Shown piece by piece: positions 6,716 through 15,796 of a DNA stretch of 48,075 bases. A program made the translations under genes and the position numbers. Below the pieces are notes generated by a model. The model made no database searches, was not told the origin of the DNA, and saw only the letters and a list, made by a program, of their open reading frames with translations. Numbering within the stretch: position 1 is the stretch's first letter; every line of letters begins with the position of its first letter. The stretch comes from JAGDXO01 sp964541025 (GTDB lineage Archaea > Thermoplasmatota > Thermoplasmata > Thermoplasmatales > GCA-001856825), in contig CAZIOW010000010.1 in the NCBI GenBank assembly GCA_964541025.1, positions 1 through 48,075 on the forward strand, read 5' to 3'.

Positions 6716-8661
6716 GTCACCTCTTTTCTGAATGCTTCTAGGGCAGCTTTTATCTCCTCCAGGGAGGCGCCATCTTCCAAAGTTGTGATATCTCCGGGTA
6801 TCTGGTTTAAGTAAACTGCCTTCACCACCCTCCTCATGATTTTTCCAGACCTAGTTTTTGGGAGAATTCTGACAGTATGTACTTCCTCCGGCACCATTAT
6901 AGGTCCAAGCCTCTCTCTAATCTGCTGCTTCAGCTCATTTATCTTAGCTGGCGTCAGTACTTCACCCGATTTCAGTGTTACAAACGATATGATTGCATCT
7001 CCTTTTATAGGGTCAGGCTTTCCAAAGACCGCCGCTTCAGCTATGTTTGCAATCCCTACCAGAGCATCTTCCACTTCTATTGTTCCTATCCTATGGCCTG
7101 CTACTTTGAGGACTTCATCGGCTCTGCCAAGTAACCAATAATACCCGTCTTCGTCCTTCACAGCATAGTCACCTGTTTGATACATCCCTGGGAATTTGGA
7201 GAAATAAACTGCCTTGTATCTTTCAGGGTCCTTGTTAAGTGTTAGCATAAGGCCGGGCCACGGCCTCCTAATCACAAGGAACCCCTTGTTGCCCAGTTCA
7301 ACTTCCTTCCCACTATCATCAAGAATGACTGGATCTATACCGGGCATAGGAAAAGTTGCGGAACCAGGTTTGAGATTGTCAAAACCAAAGTATGAAGCAG
7401 GTGAGATTATAAATCCTCCAGTTTCTGTCTGCCAGTATGTATCTATAATAGGGCATTTACCCTTGCCAATGACATTGTAATACCAATTCCATGCTGCAGG
7501 ATTTATTGGCTCTCCAACAGTACCAAGTTCCCTAAGTGAGTCAAGGTTGTGCTTTTGTGGATAAACGTCCCCATATTTCATGAGCATCCTGATTGCTGTT
7601 GGCGATGTGTAAAGTATATTTACCTTGTACCTTTCGATTATTGCCCACATCCTATCAGGTGATGGAAAATCAATCGCACCTTCATAGAGTATTGATGTTA
7701 ATCCTAGAAACAGGGGGGCAAACACAATGTAGCTATGCCCAGTAACCCATCCTATGTCTGCTGCACACCACCATCTATCATCCGGTTTTGGGTCAAACGC
7801 CCATTTCAGGGTATTTGCAATCCATACACTATAACCCCCATTTCCGTGAATAACTCCCTTTGGCTTCCCCGTGGTGCCTGACGTATATAGTATATACAGT
7901 GGATCATTAGAATCCATCACTTCTGGCTTCACCTTTGCATTTATATCGTTGCTCACCTGATCCCACCAGTAGTCCCTACCCTCGACCATATTTATTTCGT
8001 GCCCTGTTCTCTTGACAACTATTACGTATTCAACGGACTTTGTCATATTTAGGGCATCGTCAACCACTTTTTTTAGTTCAACTATCTTTCCCCTTCTGAA
8101 TCCCCCATCGGCAGTTATCACAACCTTCGCACCGGAATCATTTATCCTGTCTGCTATTGCCTGTGCCCCGAACCCTGAGAAAACCACTGAAAATACAACA
8201 CCTATTCTTGCGGCTGCAAGCATTGCAACTGGAAGTTCAAGTATCATCGGCAAATATATCAGCACAACGTCTCCTTTCTTCAGGCCTAGGTCTAGAAGTG
8301 CTTTGGCAAATGAGTTGACCCTTTGAGAAAGGCCTTCATATGTCAAAATGTGTTCAGCCCCGTCCTCTGCCACCCATATGTAGGCTGCATTGTTTCTCTT
8401 TCCAGAAATGAGATGTCTATCTATAGCATTGTAAGAAACATTCAGCTTCCCACCAATGAACCACTTGAAGAAAGGTGCATTGCTTTCATCCAAAACTTTT
8501 TCCCACCTTTTGTACCATGTTATGATCTCTGCCTGCGTGTTCCAAAATTCTTCTGGATTATCTATTGCTTCCTTTGTGAAAGAAAGAAAGCGCTGTGATG
8601 AAGGAGTGTGAACCTCTTCAGTCGGTAGGGACTCATTGTTATTTCCTTTACTCTCTCTCAT
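6712..8661 (-). CDS. acs: Acetyl-CoA synthetase (AMP-forming)
   Basis: 649 residues, the usual length. It activates acetate through acetyl-AMP to acetyl-CoA. Visible motifs include the A3 phosphate-binding loop YTSGTTGKPKGV (about residues 256-267), the WWCAADIGWVTGHSY block, DTYWQTETGG (A5), TGDYAVKDEDGYYWLLGRAD (A7/A8 hinge) and the C-terminal KTRSGKIMRR, whose Lys near 608 is the position acetylated to switch Acs off in bacteria. The frame is open further upstream, but the ATG at 8661 is chosen because a TATA-like ATATATAAATA lies about 27-37 bases before it. The upstream reading would begin inside that promoter. It is the first gene of an operon with the acetate transporter. Confidence 0.96.
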   Translation of the reverse strand: MRESKGNNNESLPTEEVHTPSSQRFLSFTKEAIDNPEEFWNTQAEIITWYKRWEKVLDESNAPFFKWFIGGKLNVSYNAIDRHLISGKRNNAAYIWVAEDGAEHILTYEGLSQRVNSFAKALLDLGLKKGDVVLIYLPMILELPVAMLAAARIGVVFSVVFSGFGAQAIADRINDSGAKVVITADGGFRRGKIVELKKVVDDALNMTKSVEYVIVVKRTGHEINMVEGRDYWWDQVSNDINAKVKPEVMDSNDPLYILYTSGTTGKPKGVIHGNGGYSVWIANTLKWAFDPKPDDRWWCAADIGWVTGHSYIVFAPLFLGLTSILYEGAIDFPSPDRMWAIIERYKVNILYTSPTAIRMLMKYGDVYPQKHNLDSLRELGTVGEPINPAAWNWYYNVIGKGKCPIIDTYWQTETGGFIISPASYFGFDNLKPGSATFPMPGIDPVILDDSGKEVELGNKGFLVIRRPWPGLMLTLNKDPERYKAVYFSKFPGMYQTGDYAVKDEDGYYWLLGRADEVLKVAGHRIGTIEVEDALVGIANIAEAAVFGKPDPIKGDAIISFVTLKSGEVLTPAKINELKQQIRERLGPIMVPEEVHTVRILPKTRSGKIMRRVVKAVYLNQIPGDITTLEDGASLEEIKAALEAFRKEVT

Positions 8662-9033
8662 AATAACTTTAATGGTAAAAAGAGTATTTATATATATCGT
8701 ATGATATTTGTCTGATATCAATAAGACTTGTTTGTTTAAAGAATTAGGAAAATAGGATGTTTTATTTTGATATATTAATTAATATATAAAATAAATTTTG
8801 TCTTTCTGTTAATTTGAATAAATATCATGATATATAAATATTTCTTAGATATCTTATAAATACCTTCCTAGAATTTGTAAAAAATTTTAATCCCCACCTA
8901 TGATAATTTAGGCAGTAGCAATTTTAAAACTATTGGCAAACTTTTTGTTCAGTCTTAAAGGCTGAATAAAACAAATATTCAATCATTAAGTGAAATATTG
9001 AAGAATATGGTATTAATACTTTCCCGTCCTTCA
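8662..9033 (-). promoter_or_regulatory. 372-base AT-rich regulatory gap upstream of acs
   Basis: No gene is visible in this stretch between acs and the glycerophosphodiesterase stop. Nearest acs (about 8688-8698) is the TATA-like element. Further out are an 18-base perfect palindrome centred on TTAATTAA (8770-8787), a 12-base palindrome ATATCATGATAT (8822-8833), and smaller ones TGATATCA (8713-8720) and AGATATCT (8847-8854). A 7-bp-stem hairpin (8948-8954 with 8960-8966) lies nearer the upstream gene. AT palindromes arise easily in such sequence, so a role as operators for acetate control is only a suggestion. The unusual length in a compact genome supports regulation. Confidence 0.45.
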
Positions 9034-9801
9034 TTATTGTGATTCATTTATTATTTTTATCACAAGATCAGGCCTGTCAGAGCCTATACCATCGACCCCT
9101 GCTTCCAAGGAATATCTGATATCATTTTCATCATTTGGGGCCCACACAGTGACCATTATCCCACCTTCATGGCATTTTTCAACGTACTGAGCAGTAAGAC
9201 CTTCGTAGTAAATGGATATCATATTACATTCTGAATTCCTTGCCATTGAAACTGGGTCAACAGGAAAGCCTGCAAAAAGGACACCACACATTAGATCTGG
9301 GATCTCCCTTTTCATTACCTTTATTGCCTCATGGAAGAATGAGATTATCACGCATTTCTCTATGAAATCCTTTCTTCTGGAAAAAAGGGATAGCAGTGCA
9401 AATGCAGTCTCATAACTCTTGATCTCTATAACCACAGGTATTTTCATAATTTCAAGTAATTCATCAAGGGTAGGTATTTTCTCTCCGTTCGGCAGTCTTA
9501 TCATAGAAATTTCCTCATAACTCATCTCATTTATCTTCCGATCAATGCCAGCTATCCTCTTCAGGTCTGGATCATGGGAAATCACTAGTTTTCCATCCTT
9601 GGTCGAATGAACATCGCACTCTACAGCATCCACATTCATCTCCTGAGCTCCCAGAAATGATGAAATGCTGTTTTCAAAAGATGAACTTCCTCCTCTATGG
9701 GCGATGATGAATACGTTCTTCCCCCTGTATTGCATGACCATAGATTGGAATCCATTATGAAATAAATCATTTCTGTTGAAAATTAACGATGAAAGAATCA
9801 C
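9034..9801 (-). CDS. Glycerophosphodiester phosphodiesterase
   Basis: 255 residues with the GDPD TIM-barrel signatures: AHRGG (His near 35), EN in SSFENS, ECDVHSTKDG (metal-binding Glu/Asp near 61-63) and ISHDPDLKR (catalytic His near 74). VVIEIKS and the closing VTVWAPNDEND with GVDGIGSDRPD complete the family pattern. It hydrolyses glycerophosphodiesters, probably lipid head-group breakdown products, to glycerol phosphate and an alcohol. There is no signal peptide, so it is cytoplasmic. A GTG start at 9801 overlaps the glycerate kinase stop as GTGA. An alternative ATG at 9741 would remove 20 residues that the family does not need, so the start is uncertain. Confidence 0.88.
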   Translation of the reverse strand: MILSSLIFNRNDLFHNGFQSMVMQYRGKNVFIIAHRGGSSSFENSISSFLGAQEMNVDAVECDVHSTKDGKLVISHDPDLKRIAGIDRKINEMSYEEISMIRLPNGEKIPTLDELLEIMKIPVVIEIKSYETAFALLSLFSRRKDFIEKCVIISFFHEAIKVMKREIPDLMCGVLFAGFPVDPVSMARNSECNMISIYYEGLTAQYVEKCHEGGIMVTVWAPNDENDIRYSLEAGVDGIGSDRPDLVIKIINESQ

Positions 9802-11072
9802 ATCCTCTCTACATATCCAACAAAAATATCAGAAACATTGTTGCCAGTTCTGCCGGATATTATAACGTCTCCACTTATCTTCAGCGGTGTCAAACTTTCA
9901 CTGTTTGAAAGGTAGTTTCTTATTTCATTTCTTGAGACAATTTTTAAGGTATTATCATCAACAATACCGCCCATTGCATTGCTTGGGCCATCTATCCCGT
10001 CTGTTCCTATGCTTGAAAAAACGAATCTATCTCCTCTCTTGGTGTTCAGAACGTATCTCAGGCACATCTCAAGGTTTCTTCCTCCTATTCCGTTTCCCCT
10101 GACATTCACAGAGGTTTCCCCGCCACCAACAAAGAAGTATGGCCTTTTAATAAGATGGAAATAATCCTCCGAAATGCTGTGAATAATCTTTGAAACCTTT
10201 GTAACAGGTCCACTTATTCCGGATCCAATATTTAGAACAGAATAACCCATCTTTGTTAAATACTGTGCAATAGCAAGCACAAAATCCTCGTTTCTGATCA
10301 AAATGTTATTTTCTGCAATGCAATTATTTAAATATTGTTTATTTTCATGATTAACATCGAGGGAGCATTTCATCTTAAACTTCCTAATGGTTTTTCTTAT
10401 GAGATCATCATCAGGGGGATCAGAGAGAGGTCCAGATGCAATGAACCTTACATCATCCCCCGGAACATCTGAAATTATGATGCCTATTATTCTTGCTGGA
10501 CACAGATGATTTTTCAGTTTACCGCCCTTCACTCCTGAGAACAGAAATCTCACAGCATTCAGTTCCTGGATATCGGCTCCATTATCCATCATGCATTTAA
10601 TTATCTCCCTATACCTTTCCAAACTGATTTCGCCATCAAGCAATTCGAAAAGTGAAGATCCTCCGCCCGATATAAGAACAAGAACTGTGTCTTGCGGAGT
10701 CAATGGATACAGCCTTGACAAGAGAGTTTCTGTGCTTGCAATTGTTTTTTCAGATAGAAATGGGTGAGTGCCACGGAAAATCTCAGCTTGAATTTTACTG
10801 CCGTCTATCTTTAAATCGTCGGGAATAATTATCCCTCCGTAAATTATCTTGTTACCCAGAGCAAGTTCAGCCCCCTGATACATTTCGAAGGCAGCTTTTC
10901 CAAATCCAATAATCTTTATTCTTCCAGATGTCAATATATCTTTCCTGTCTTCAATGTAAGATTTTACCTTCTGGACTGGATCATTTTTCTGAAATGAGCT
11001 GGCAATAGCTTTTAAAATTTGAATCCTCATACCATCTTTTCTAAGATCCTCCTGCTCAAGGAAATTTAGCAT
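9798..11072 (-). CDS. gck: Glycerate 2-kinase (MOFRL/DUF4147 family)
   Basis: 424 residues. It phosphorylates D-glycerate with ATP; in Thermoplasma and Picrophilus this enzyme makes 2-phosphoglycerate, linking the non-phosphorylative Entner-Doudoroff pathway to lower glycolysis. Seen here are IGFGKAA (Lys near 59), the nucleotide-binding LISGGGSSLFE (residues 134-143), SDVPGDD and ASGPLSDPP in the first domain. The C-terminal MOFRL domain has FVGGGETSVNVRGNGIGGRN and SIGTDGIDGPSNAMGGI. The length is normal. It is divergent from the amidohydrolase across 56 bases and translationally coupled to the downstream phosphodiesterase. Product specificity (2-phospho rather than 3-phospho) follows from the family, not directly from the sequence. 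Confidence 0.93.
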   Translation of the reverse strand: MLNFLEQEDLRKDGMRIQILKAIASSFQKNDPVQKVKSYIEDRKDILTSGRIKIIGFGKAAFEMYQGAELALGNKIIYGGIIIPDDLKIDGSKIQAEIFRGTHPFLSEKTIASTETLLSRLYPLTPQDTVLVLISGGGSSLFELLDGEISLERYREIIKCMMDNGADIQELNAVRFLFSGVKGGKLKNHLCPARIIGIIISDVPGDDVRFIASGPLSDPPDDDLIRKTIRKFKMKCSLDVNHENKQYLNNCIAENNILIRNEDFVLAIAQYLTKMGYSVLNIGSGISGPVTKVSKIIHSISEDYFHLIKRPYFFVGGGETSVNVRGNGIGGRNLEMCLRYVLNTKRGDRFVFSSIGTDGIDGPSNAMGGIVDDNTLKIVSRNEIRNYLSNSESLTPLKISGDVIISGRTGNNVSDIFVGYVERM

Positions 11073-11093
11073 TCTCTTGATAATGCAATCTGC

Positions 11094-11107
11094 TTAAAAA
11101 TATTATA
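11094..11107. promoter_or_regulatory. Shared central TATA-like element between divergent genes
   Basis: TTAAAAATATTATA sits exactly in the middle of the 56-base gap between the glycerate kinase start (11072, minus) and the amidohydrolase start (11129, plus), about 22-35 bases from each. No second AT box fits either gene, so one element may serve both directions. This is inference from spacing. Confidence 0.4.
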
Positions 11108-11128
11108 CTGATTAATGATTACAACAAA

Positions 11129-12145
11129 ATGAGTGATATCATATTCAGGGGCAACATTTTCTTCAATGGAAGTATGATAAGAGGTTCATTCAATGTCAGC
11201 AAAAACAGATTCATAGACGGTACATCATCCCCTACAGTGGAAGGTACACTTATTCAAGCTCCGATCAATTTTCACACACACATCGGCGATTCATTCATAG
11301 ATGAGGAACCAGTTGGAGGTGTTCCTGAGATAGTTGGCCCCGGTGGATTCAAAATGAAGAAGATAGAAGAAGCTGATGGCAAAGAAATGGCAAATGCAAT
11401 GAAGAGAAGTATTGAGTACATGAGGGAACAGGGAACTCAGGCTTTCATAGACTTCAGAGAATCTGGCGTAAAGGGCTTTGACATAGTTCCATCATTCAGG
11501 GGTATCAGGGGTATATTTCTGACAAGACCTGGAAATAAGGATGAAATATTGTATCTTTTGAAAAGATCCCAGGGATTCGCTGTAAGTTCCGTATCTGATT
11601 ATGAATACAACTGGTTGAAGCTTTTAAGCGGAGAGACCAAGAAGCATGGAAAATTGTTTGCAATTCACTTCAGTGAAAACAAAAGAGAGAATGTGGATTC
11701 TCTCATCGCACTGGAACCTGATTTCATTGTGCACGCAATCGAAGCCACGGAGGATGACCTAAAAACAATTTCCAGAAAAAATATCCCCATTGCAATAACC
11801 CCCAGGTCTAATATATTCTTCGGGAAGAAGCCTGATTATAGCAGAATGCTTTCCGAGGGATGTACCCTGATGCTTGGGACGGACAACGTTTTCATAACTG
11901 AACCAAACATATGGCAGGAGGCGGAATTCCTCTATAGATACCAGAGGAATTCTGGTCATATAGGCCCTGACGAAATACTCAGGATGATCACAGAGAATCC
12001 AAGAAAATTTGCCAGGGAAAGGGGGATGTATTTGGGTAAAGAAAAATTCATACTGTTTGAAAATGAATTCCTGAGTTCATATCAGATCATCACAAAGCCT
12101 GGATATTACAGAAAAAAAATACTGCACGAGAAATTAAGGGAATAA
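11129..12145 (+). CDS. Amidohydrolase-superfamily metal-dependent hydrolase
   Basis: 338 residues. The N-terminal small beta domain is followed by APINFHTHIGD, whose HxH (His 49, His 51) is the metal pair of amidohydrolases. FAIHFSE (His near 180), DFIVHAIEATEDD (His near 200), IAITPRSN and LGTDNVF (Asp near 250) supply the remaining metal and catalytic positions in the usual order. The spacing resembles the chlorohydrolase/cytosine-deaminase branch, which acts on nucleobases or nucleosides, but no substrate-defining motif is clear. ITPRSN recalls the CPxSN motif of that branch. Alone on its strand with a TATA-like box at about -28, then followed by the RPA operon. The substrate is unknown; a purine-related role is a guess. 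Confidence 0.85.
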   Translation: MSDIIFRGNIFFNGSMIRGSFNVSKNRFIDGTSSPTVEGTLIQAPINFHTHIGDSFIDEEPVGGVPEIVGPGGFKMKKIEEADGKEMANAMKRSIEYMREQGTQAFIDFRESGVKGFDIVPSFRGIRGIFLTRPGNKDEILYLLKRSQGFAVSSVSDYEYNWLKLLSGETKKHGKLFAIHFSENKRENVDSLIALEPDFIVHAIEATEDDLKTISRKNIPIAITPRSNIFFGKKPDYSRMLSEGCTLMLGTDNVFITEPNIWQEAEFLYRYQRNSGHIGPDEILRMITENPRKFARERGMYLGKEKFILFENEFLSSYQIITKPGYYRKKILHEKLRE

Positions 12146-12189
12146 ATTTTATTGCTTGATTACATTAATGATCAAGGGGTAGGTAAGTT

Positions 12190-13431
12190 TTGGTTTATGA
12201 CGGGTTCATAGAGGAATATCTGGAAAAGTTGAAGAAAACACTGTCAGGAAATCAGGAGGCAGTGACAGAGTTCAGCAGCAGACTTAAGAGTCAGAAGGAA
12301 AGTCCAGTAAGTGTTGCCTTAGAAATTATTAGAAAATACTCTGGAGATATTCATATGTTTTTCGATGCTCCATATCTTTCAGATACAAATGCTGGCTACA
12401 GTGGTAATTTAATCGGAAGAATAAACAGTATAAGATGCACAGATTTTGAAAAGGATGGAAAGAATAGGAAAAGGTGCATGGGTTATCTTGAGGATGAGAA
12501 GGGAAAGCTTCCATTCACTATATTCGATCCATCGAATCAGTATTCCAAGGGAGATTACATTCTGATTAAGGACTCAAAGATTGGAGAATTCAACGGAAAA
12601 CCATACCTCACTCTTTCAAACAGGAATCAGATAATGATCATTGAAAAATCAAAGAATACTGATGTTTCAAATGTCAAATTGAAAATAAAGGACCTGAAGC
12701 CAGATATGTATTCCCTTTCCATTAAAGGAAATCTCAGGGTCACAGGATCAAAGGAAAATGTAGGAAAAGATAGTACAACAATGTTCAGCGGTGTACTGTC
12801 AGATGATACTGGAACAATAGGTGTGAGGAGCTGGGGTGTTCCCTTGAATGAGGGTGAAGTTGAGATTTACAATGCATCTGTAAAGCAGTTCAAGGACAGG
12901 CTGTATCTAAACATTGGAAAGGGAAGTGAAATAAAGATCATTGCGAAGAAGGAAGAATTTCTAAGGAATCTTGAACAGCTGACTTCTTATGGCAGGGGAA
13001 GGGTTCGTGGAACCGGATTGGTTACCAAGATTTATTCCAGAAATCCGGTAGTGGAGGTATGCCCAGTATGCGGGAAAATTGTCAAGAATGGTAGATGCGA
13101 TAGTCATCCTGACTCAAATCCAAAGAAGATCTTTAGGGTCAGCATTACTATAGATGATGGTACGTTAAGCCCAAATGTCTTCTTGTACCAGAAAAATATC
13201 CTAACGCTTATAGGGATGAATGAAGAAGATGCAGACAGTCTCATATCAAAAGGGGAAGTGCAGTCTGTAATCGATAAACTGGAAAATATAATAAATCTTA
13301 AATTCGTTGACTTTTCACTGTACGGTTTCAAGGGATCAAACAGCTATTATATGGAGATGGAGGAGATTAGTGTTTTAACCGATGATGAACTGACAAAGAA
13401 ATATTCAGAGATTATGGAGGAATTGAGATGA
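12190..13431 (+). CDS. Replication protein A-like single-strand DNA-binding protein
   Basis: 413 residues. The N-terminal 50 residues form a helical region. Repeated OB-fold segments follow (for example GRINSIRCTDFEKDGKNRKR and LRVTGSKENVGKDS). A zinc site CPVCGKIVKNGRCDSH (C-x2-C-x8-C-x2-H, about residues 291-306) lies near a last OB fold, as in archaeal RPA41/RPA1 proteins. It coats single-stranded DNA in replication and repair. The start is TTG at 12190 with AGGGGTAGGT a few bases upstream. Its stop overlaps the ATG of the RPA-associated gene as ATGA, the conserved euryarchaeal rpa operon arrangement. Confidence 0.9.
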   Translation: MVYDGFIEEYLEKLKKTLSGNQEAVTEFSSRLKSQKESPVSVALEIIRKYSGDIHMFFDAPYLSDTNAGYSGNLIGRINSIRCTDFEKDGKNRKRCMGYLEDEKGKLPFTIFDPSNQYSKGDYILIKDSKIGEFNGKPYLTLSNRNQIMIIEKSKNTDVSNVKLKIKDLKPDMYSLSIKGNLRVTGSKENVGKDSTTMFSGVLSDDTGTIGVRSWGVPLNEGEVEIYNASVKQFKDRLYLNIGKGSEIKIIAKKEEFLRNLEQLTSYGRGRVRGTGLVTKIYSRNPVVEVCPVCGKIVKNGRCDSHPDSNPKKIFRVSITIDDGTLSPNVFLYQKNILTLIGMNEEDADSLISKGEVQSVIDKLENIINLKFVDFSLYGFKGSNSYYMEMEEISVLTDDELTKKYSEIMEELR

Positions 13432-14207
13432 TGGAGAGAGAGCCGGCCCAAAGAGTGCTGAGTCCCGAATTGCTTGGAATAGATGAAATTGTGACATCTG
13501 GTGGTGAAAAGGCAGTAAAATACGGACTTACTGAAATGGGTCTTCTTGTAAACAGGTTCCTTCTGGCAGGTCAATTCATTTCAAGAAGCGATGAGGAAAA
13601 TCAGACCCTTGTAAAGATTAAGGACAGCCTTAATGAAGTTTTTCTTTATGTGGGGCAATTTTACGATTACAGCCTTGAGCTACTTGATGAAATTGAAGAA
13701 GGTAATGATATCATTGCTATAGGGAAGATATCCATCTCAAACAACCAGGGTTATATCAGCAAACGTTTTTACGCTGAAAAAATTTTCAAGGTCTCTACAC
13801 AGGAAAGAAAATATGCAGAGATATCTTCCGCCTATTTCCTTCACCAAAGAGTAATAAATGTATCGAGAATCATCTCATCTGGGTTAAGAGAAAGGGATGA
13901 AATATCCAAAGTAATGGAATCTGAAAGATTGGCAAGGGGAATTGAAGAAAGATTGCAGAGGAAGGGGTCCATTGATATTGAAAAATTCAGGGCAATAGTA
14001 GAAACAGTTGTCGCAAAAAATAGCATAGGCAATAGGGACGTGGTACTTAAGCTGATCAAGGATTTCAGGGAAATCACATATGATGAGTTAAACGAAAGAC
14101 TTGGTGAAGAGATAGGCTCGGAAGAACTGGAAAAAATAGTTGACGACCTTCTTTCGGAAGGGGAAATAACTGAAATAAAATCAGGGACTTTTAAATATAT
14201 ACCATGA
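13428..14207 (+). CDS. RPA-associated OB-fold protein (COG3390 type)
   Basis: 259 residues. The N-terminal half is a single OB fold (FLAGQFISRSDEENQT, FLYVGQFYDYSLELLDEI, IAIGKISISNNQGYISKRF). The C-terminal part is helical and ends in a winged-helix-like region (DVVLKLIKDFREI, LEKIVDDLLSEGEITEI), the layout of euryarchaeal RPA-associated proteins, which resemble eukaryotic RPA32. It should bind the upstream RPA and help it hold single-stranded DNA. The start ATG overlaps the upstream stop by four bases. It ends back to back with purH with no gap. Confidence 0.88.
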   Translation: MMEREPAQRVLSPELLGIDEIVTSGGEKAVKYGLTEMGLLVNRFLLAGQFISRSDEENQTLVKIKDSLNEVFLYVGQFYDYSLELLDEIEEGNDIIAIGKISISNNQGYISKRFYAEKIFKVSTQERKYAEISSAYFLHQRVINVSRIISSGLRERDEISKVMESERLARGIEERLQRKGSIDIEKFRAIVETVVAKNSIGNRDVVLKLIKDFREITYDELNERLGEEIGSEELEKIVDDLLSEGEITEIKSGTFKYIP

Positions 14208-15692
14208 TCAATGTTTAAAAGCTCTCTCCTTAACCTTTACAAAAACCATTCCATTTTTTCTTGCATAATCCAGTACTTCATCATCTCTTATAGATCCCAG
14301 AGGCGCTGCCACAGTCTTTATTCCATATTGATGTATTAGTTCCATCGAATCCTTGAATGGAAAAAATGCATCCGAAATTACTACGGTTCTTTCAGTTATT
14401 TTCCCACTATTTTCCGCCTTCTCCAGGCAGAATCTCACTGAATCAACCCTGTTTGGCTGTCCTCCAGATGATGAAATTAGGTGCATTCCATCAACTGCAA
14501 TTATTGCATTGCTCTTCACTGATTTAATAACCTCCCATCCGAATTTCAAATTTCTTATTGTTTCATCATCCACATTACCGACAACACTCTCAAATATATC
14601 TCCTGACTTTTTGTTCCAATCCTGAGTCAATATGACATTTCCAGCAGTCTTTACGTCCGGGATTCTGTAAACTTCATCGTTCCCCCTGAGTATCCTCAGA
14701 TTTTTCTTCTTTGAGAGTATTTCCAGGGCTTCTTCAGTGTATTCCCTTGCAATCAATACCTCGAGGTATTTATCCTTCAGAAATTTTGCCTCCTCAGTGC
14801 CTACTAATCCGTTAACAGCATAAACGCCCCCATAGGCGGATACTGGATCAGATTCGTAAGCCATCAGAATAGAATCCTTACCTACTGATGCACCGCATGG
14901 GGATCCATGTTTCACAACTACAGCAGAATAATCGCCTAGTCTCAAAGAAAGTTCCCAGGCAGCCCAAGAATCCATTATATTGTTGTAGCTGATTTCCTTG
15001 CCCTTCCTGATCATCTCGAAGAATGGTCTGTATAAATTGTACGAAAACGCTTTCTGATGCGGATTTTCACCATACCTGAGTTCTACAAATCTCTTACCTC
15101 CTGCAATAAATATTTCATCATCTGATCCAAGCCATTCCGATATAGTATAGTCATAAAATGAGGTTATGTGGAATGTTATTGATGCAAGTTTTTTCCTCAA
15201 TTCCAGAGAGATATTTCCATCCATCATATTTCCAAGTACCTCATCTATATATGCGGATCCGGGTACAACTATCACTCTGCTGAAATTTTTAGCTGCAGCC
15301 CTCATCAGAGTAATGCCACCTATATCTATATCTTCCACGAGGTCATCCTTCCTTTCCAGATATTTTCTTCCGAACTCATATGGCTCCACATAAACAAGAT
15401 CAATTGGAATTATTCCGAATTTCCTGACATCTGGATCATTTCTATCCTTCGCTAGAATTCCTCCCAGAAGATACGAAGACAAAGTTTTCACTCTGCCACC
15501 CAGAATTTCTGGGACTCTGGTGATTTCTTCAACATTATGAATCTCCAATGAAAATTTTCTTAGATAATCCGCAGTTCCCCTTGTTGCATAAATTTTGTAT
15601 CCTTCAGCGATAAGTCTCTTTGCCAAAATGTCTGTCTTTTCCTTGTTTGAGACTGAAATGATTGCATTTCTTCTATTAATTTCAATCATCAT
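14208..15692 (-). CDS. purH: Bifunctional AICAR formyltransferase/IMP cyclohydrolase
   Basis: 494 residues, a full-length PurH, catalysing the last two steps of IMP synthesis. The N-terminal cyclohydrolase (MGS-like) domain has ISVSNKEKTDILAKRL, ATRGTADYL, ILGGRVKTLSS and EDIDIGGITLMRAAAKNF. The C-terminal transformylase has LRYGENPHQKAF and VVKHGSPCGASVG, where bacteria usually have KHANPCG (Lys and His kept, Asn replaced by Ser), then DAFFPFKDS. The Asn-to-Ser change beside the catalytic Lys-His pair is unusual but conservative. Many archaea use PurP and PurO instead, so a fused PurH is a taxonomic marker. The gene is on its own, divergent from the SAM synthetase. Confidence 0.95.
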   Translation of the reverse strand: MMIEINRRNAIISVSNKEKTDILAKRLIAEGYKIYATRGTADYLRKFSLEIHNVEEITRVPEILGGRVKTLSSYLLGGILAKDRNDPDVRKFGIIPIDLVYVEPYEFGRKYLERKDDLVEDIDIGGITLMRAAAKNFSRVIVVPGSAYIDEVLGNMMDGNISLELRKKLASITFHITSFYDYTISEWLGSDDEIFIAGGKRFVELRYGENPHQKAFSYNLYRPFFEMIRKGKEISYNNIMDSWAAWELSLRLGDYSAVVVKHGSPCGASVGKDSILMAYESDPVSAYGGVYAVNGLVGTEEAKFLKDKYLEVLIAREYTEEALEILSKKKNLRILRGNDEVYRIPDVKTAGNVILTQDWNKKSGDIFESVVGNVDDETIRNLKFGWEVIKSVKSNAIIAVDGMHLISSSGGQPNRVDSVRFCLEKAENSGKITERTVVISDAFFPFKDSMELIHQYGIKTVAAPLGSIRDDEVLDYARKNGMVFVKVKERAFKH

Positions 15693-15796
15693 TCATGGAA
15701 TATATGAAAATAGATAAACTGTTGTTTTATGATTTTTTTTGTTACAAAGATTTTAATTGTAGAATGAGATTTTAGTAAATATTGGAGGAATCCATA

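Noticed and set aside
8948..8966. Seven-base-pair hairpin (TTCAGTC/GGCTGAA) as a transcription terminator
   Set aside because: No T-run follows on either strand, and archaeal termination depends on T-rich tracts rather than hairpins; it may be chance.
12190..14207. The RPA pair as part of a defence or mobile module
   Set aside because: The order rpa then RPA-associated gene is the ordinary euryarchaeal replication operon.
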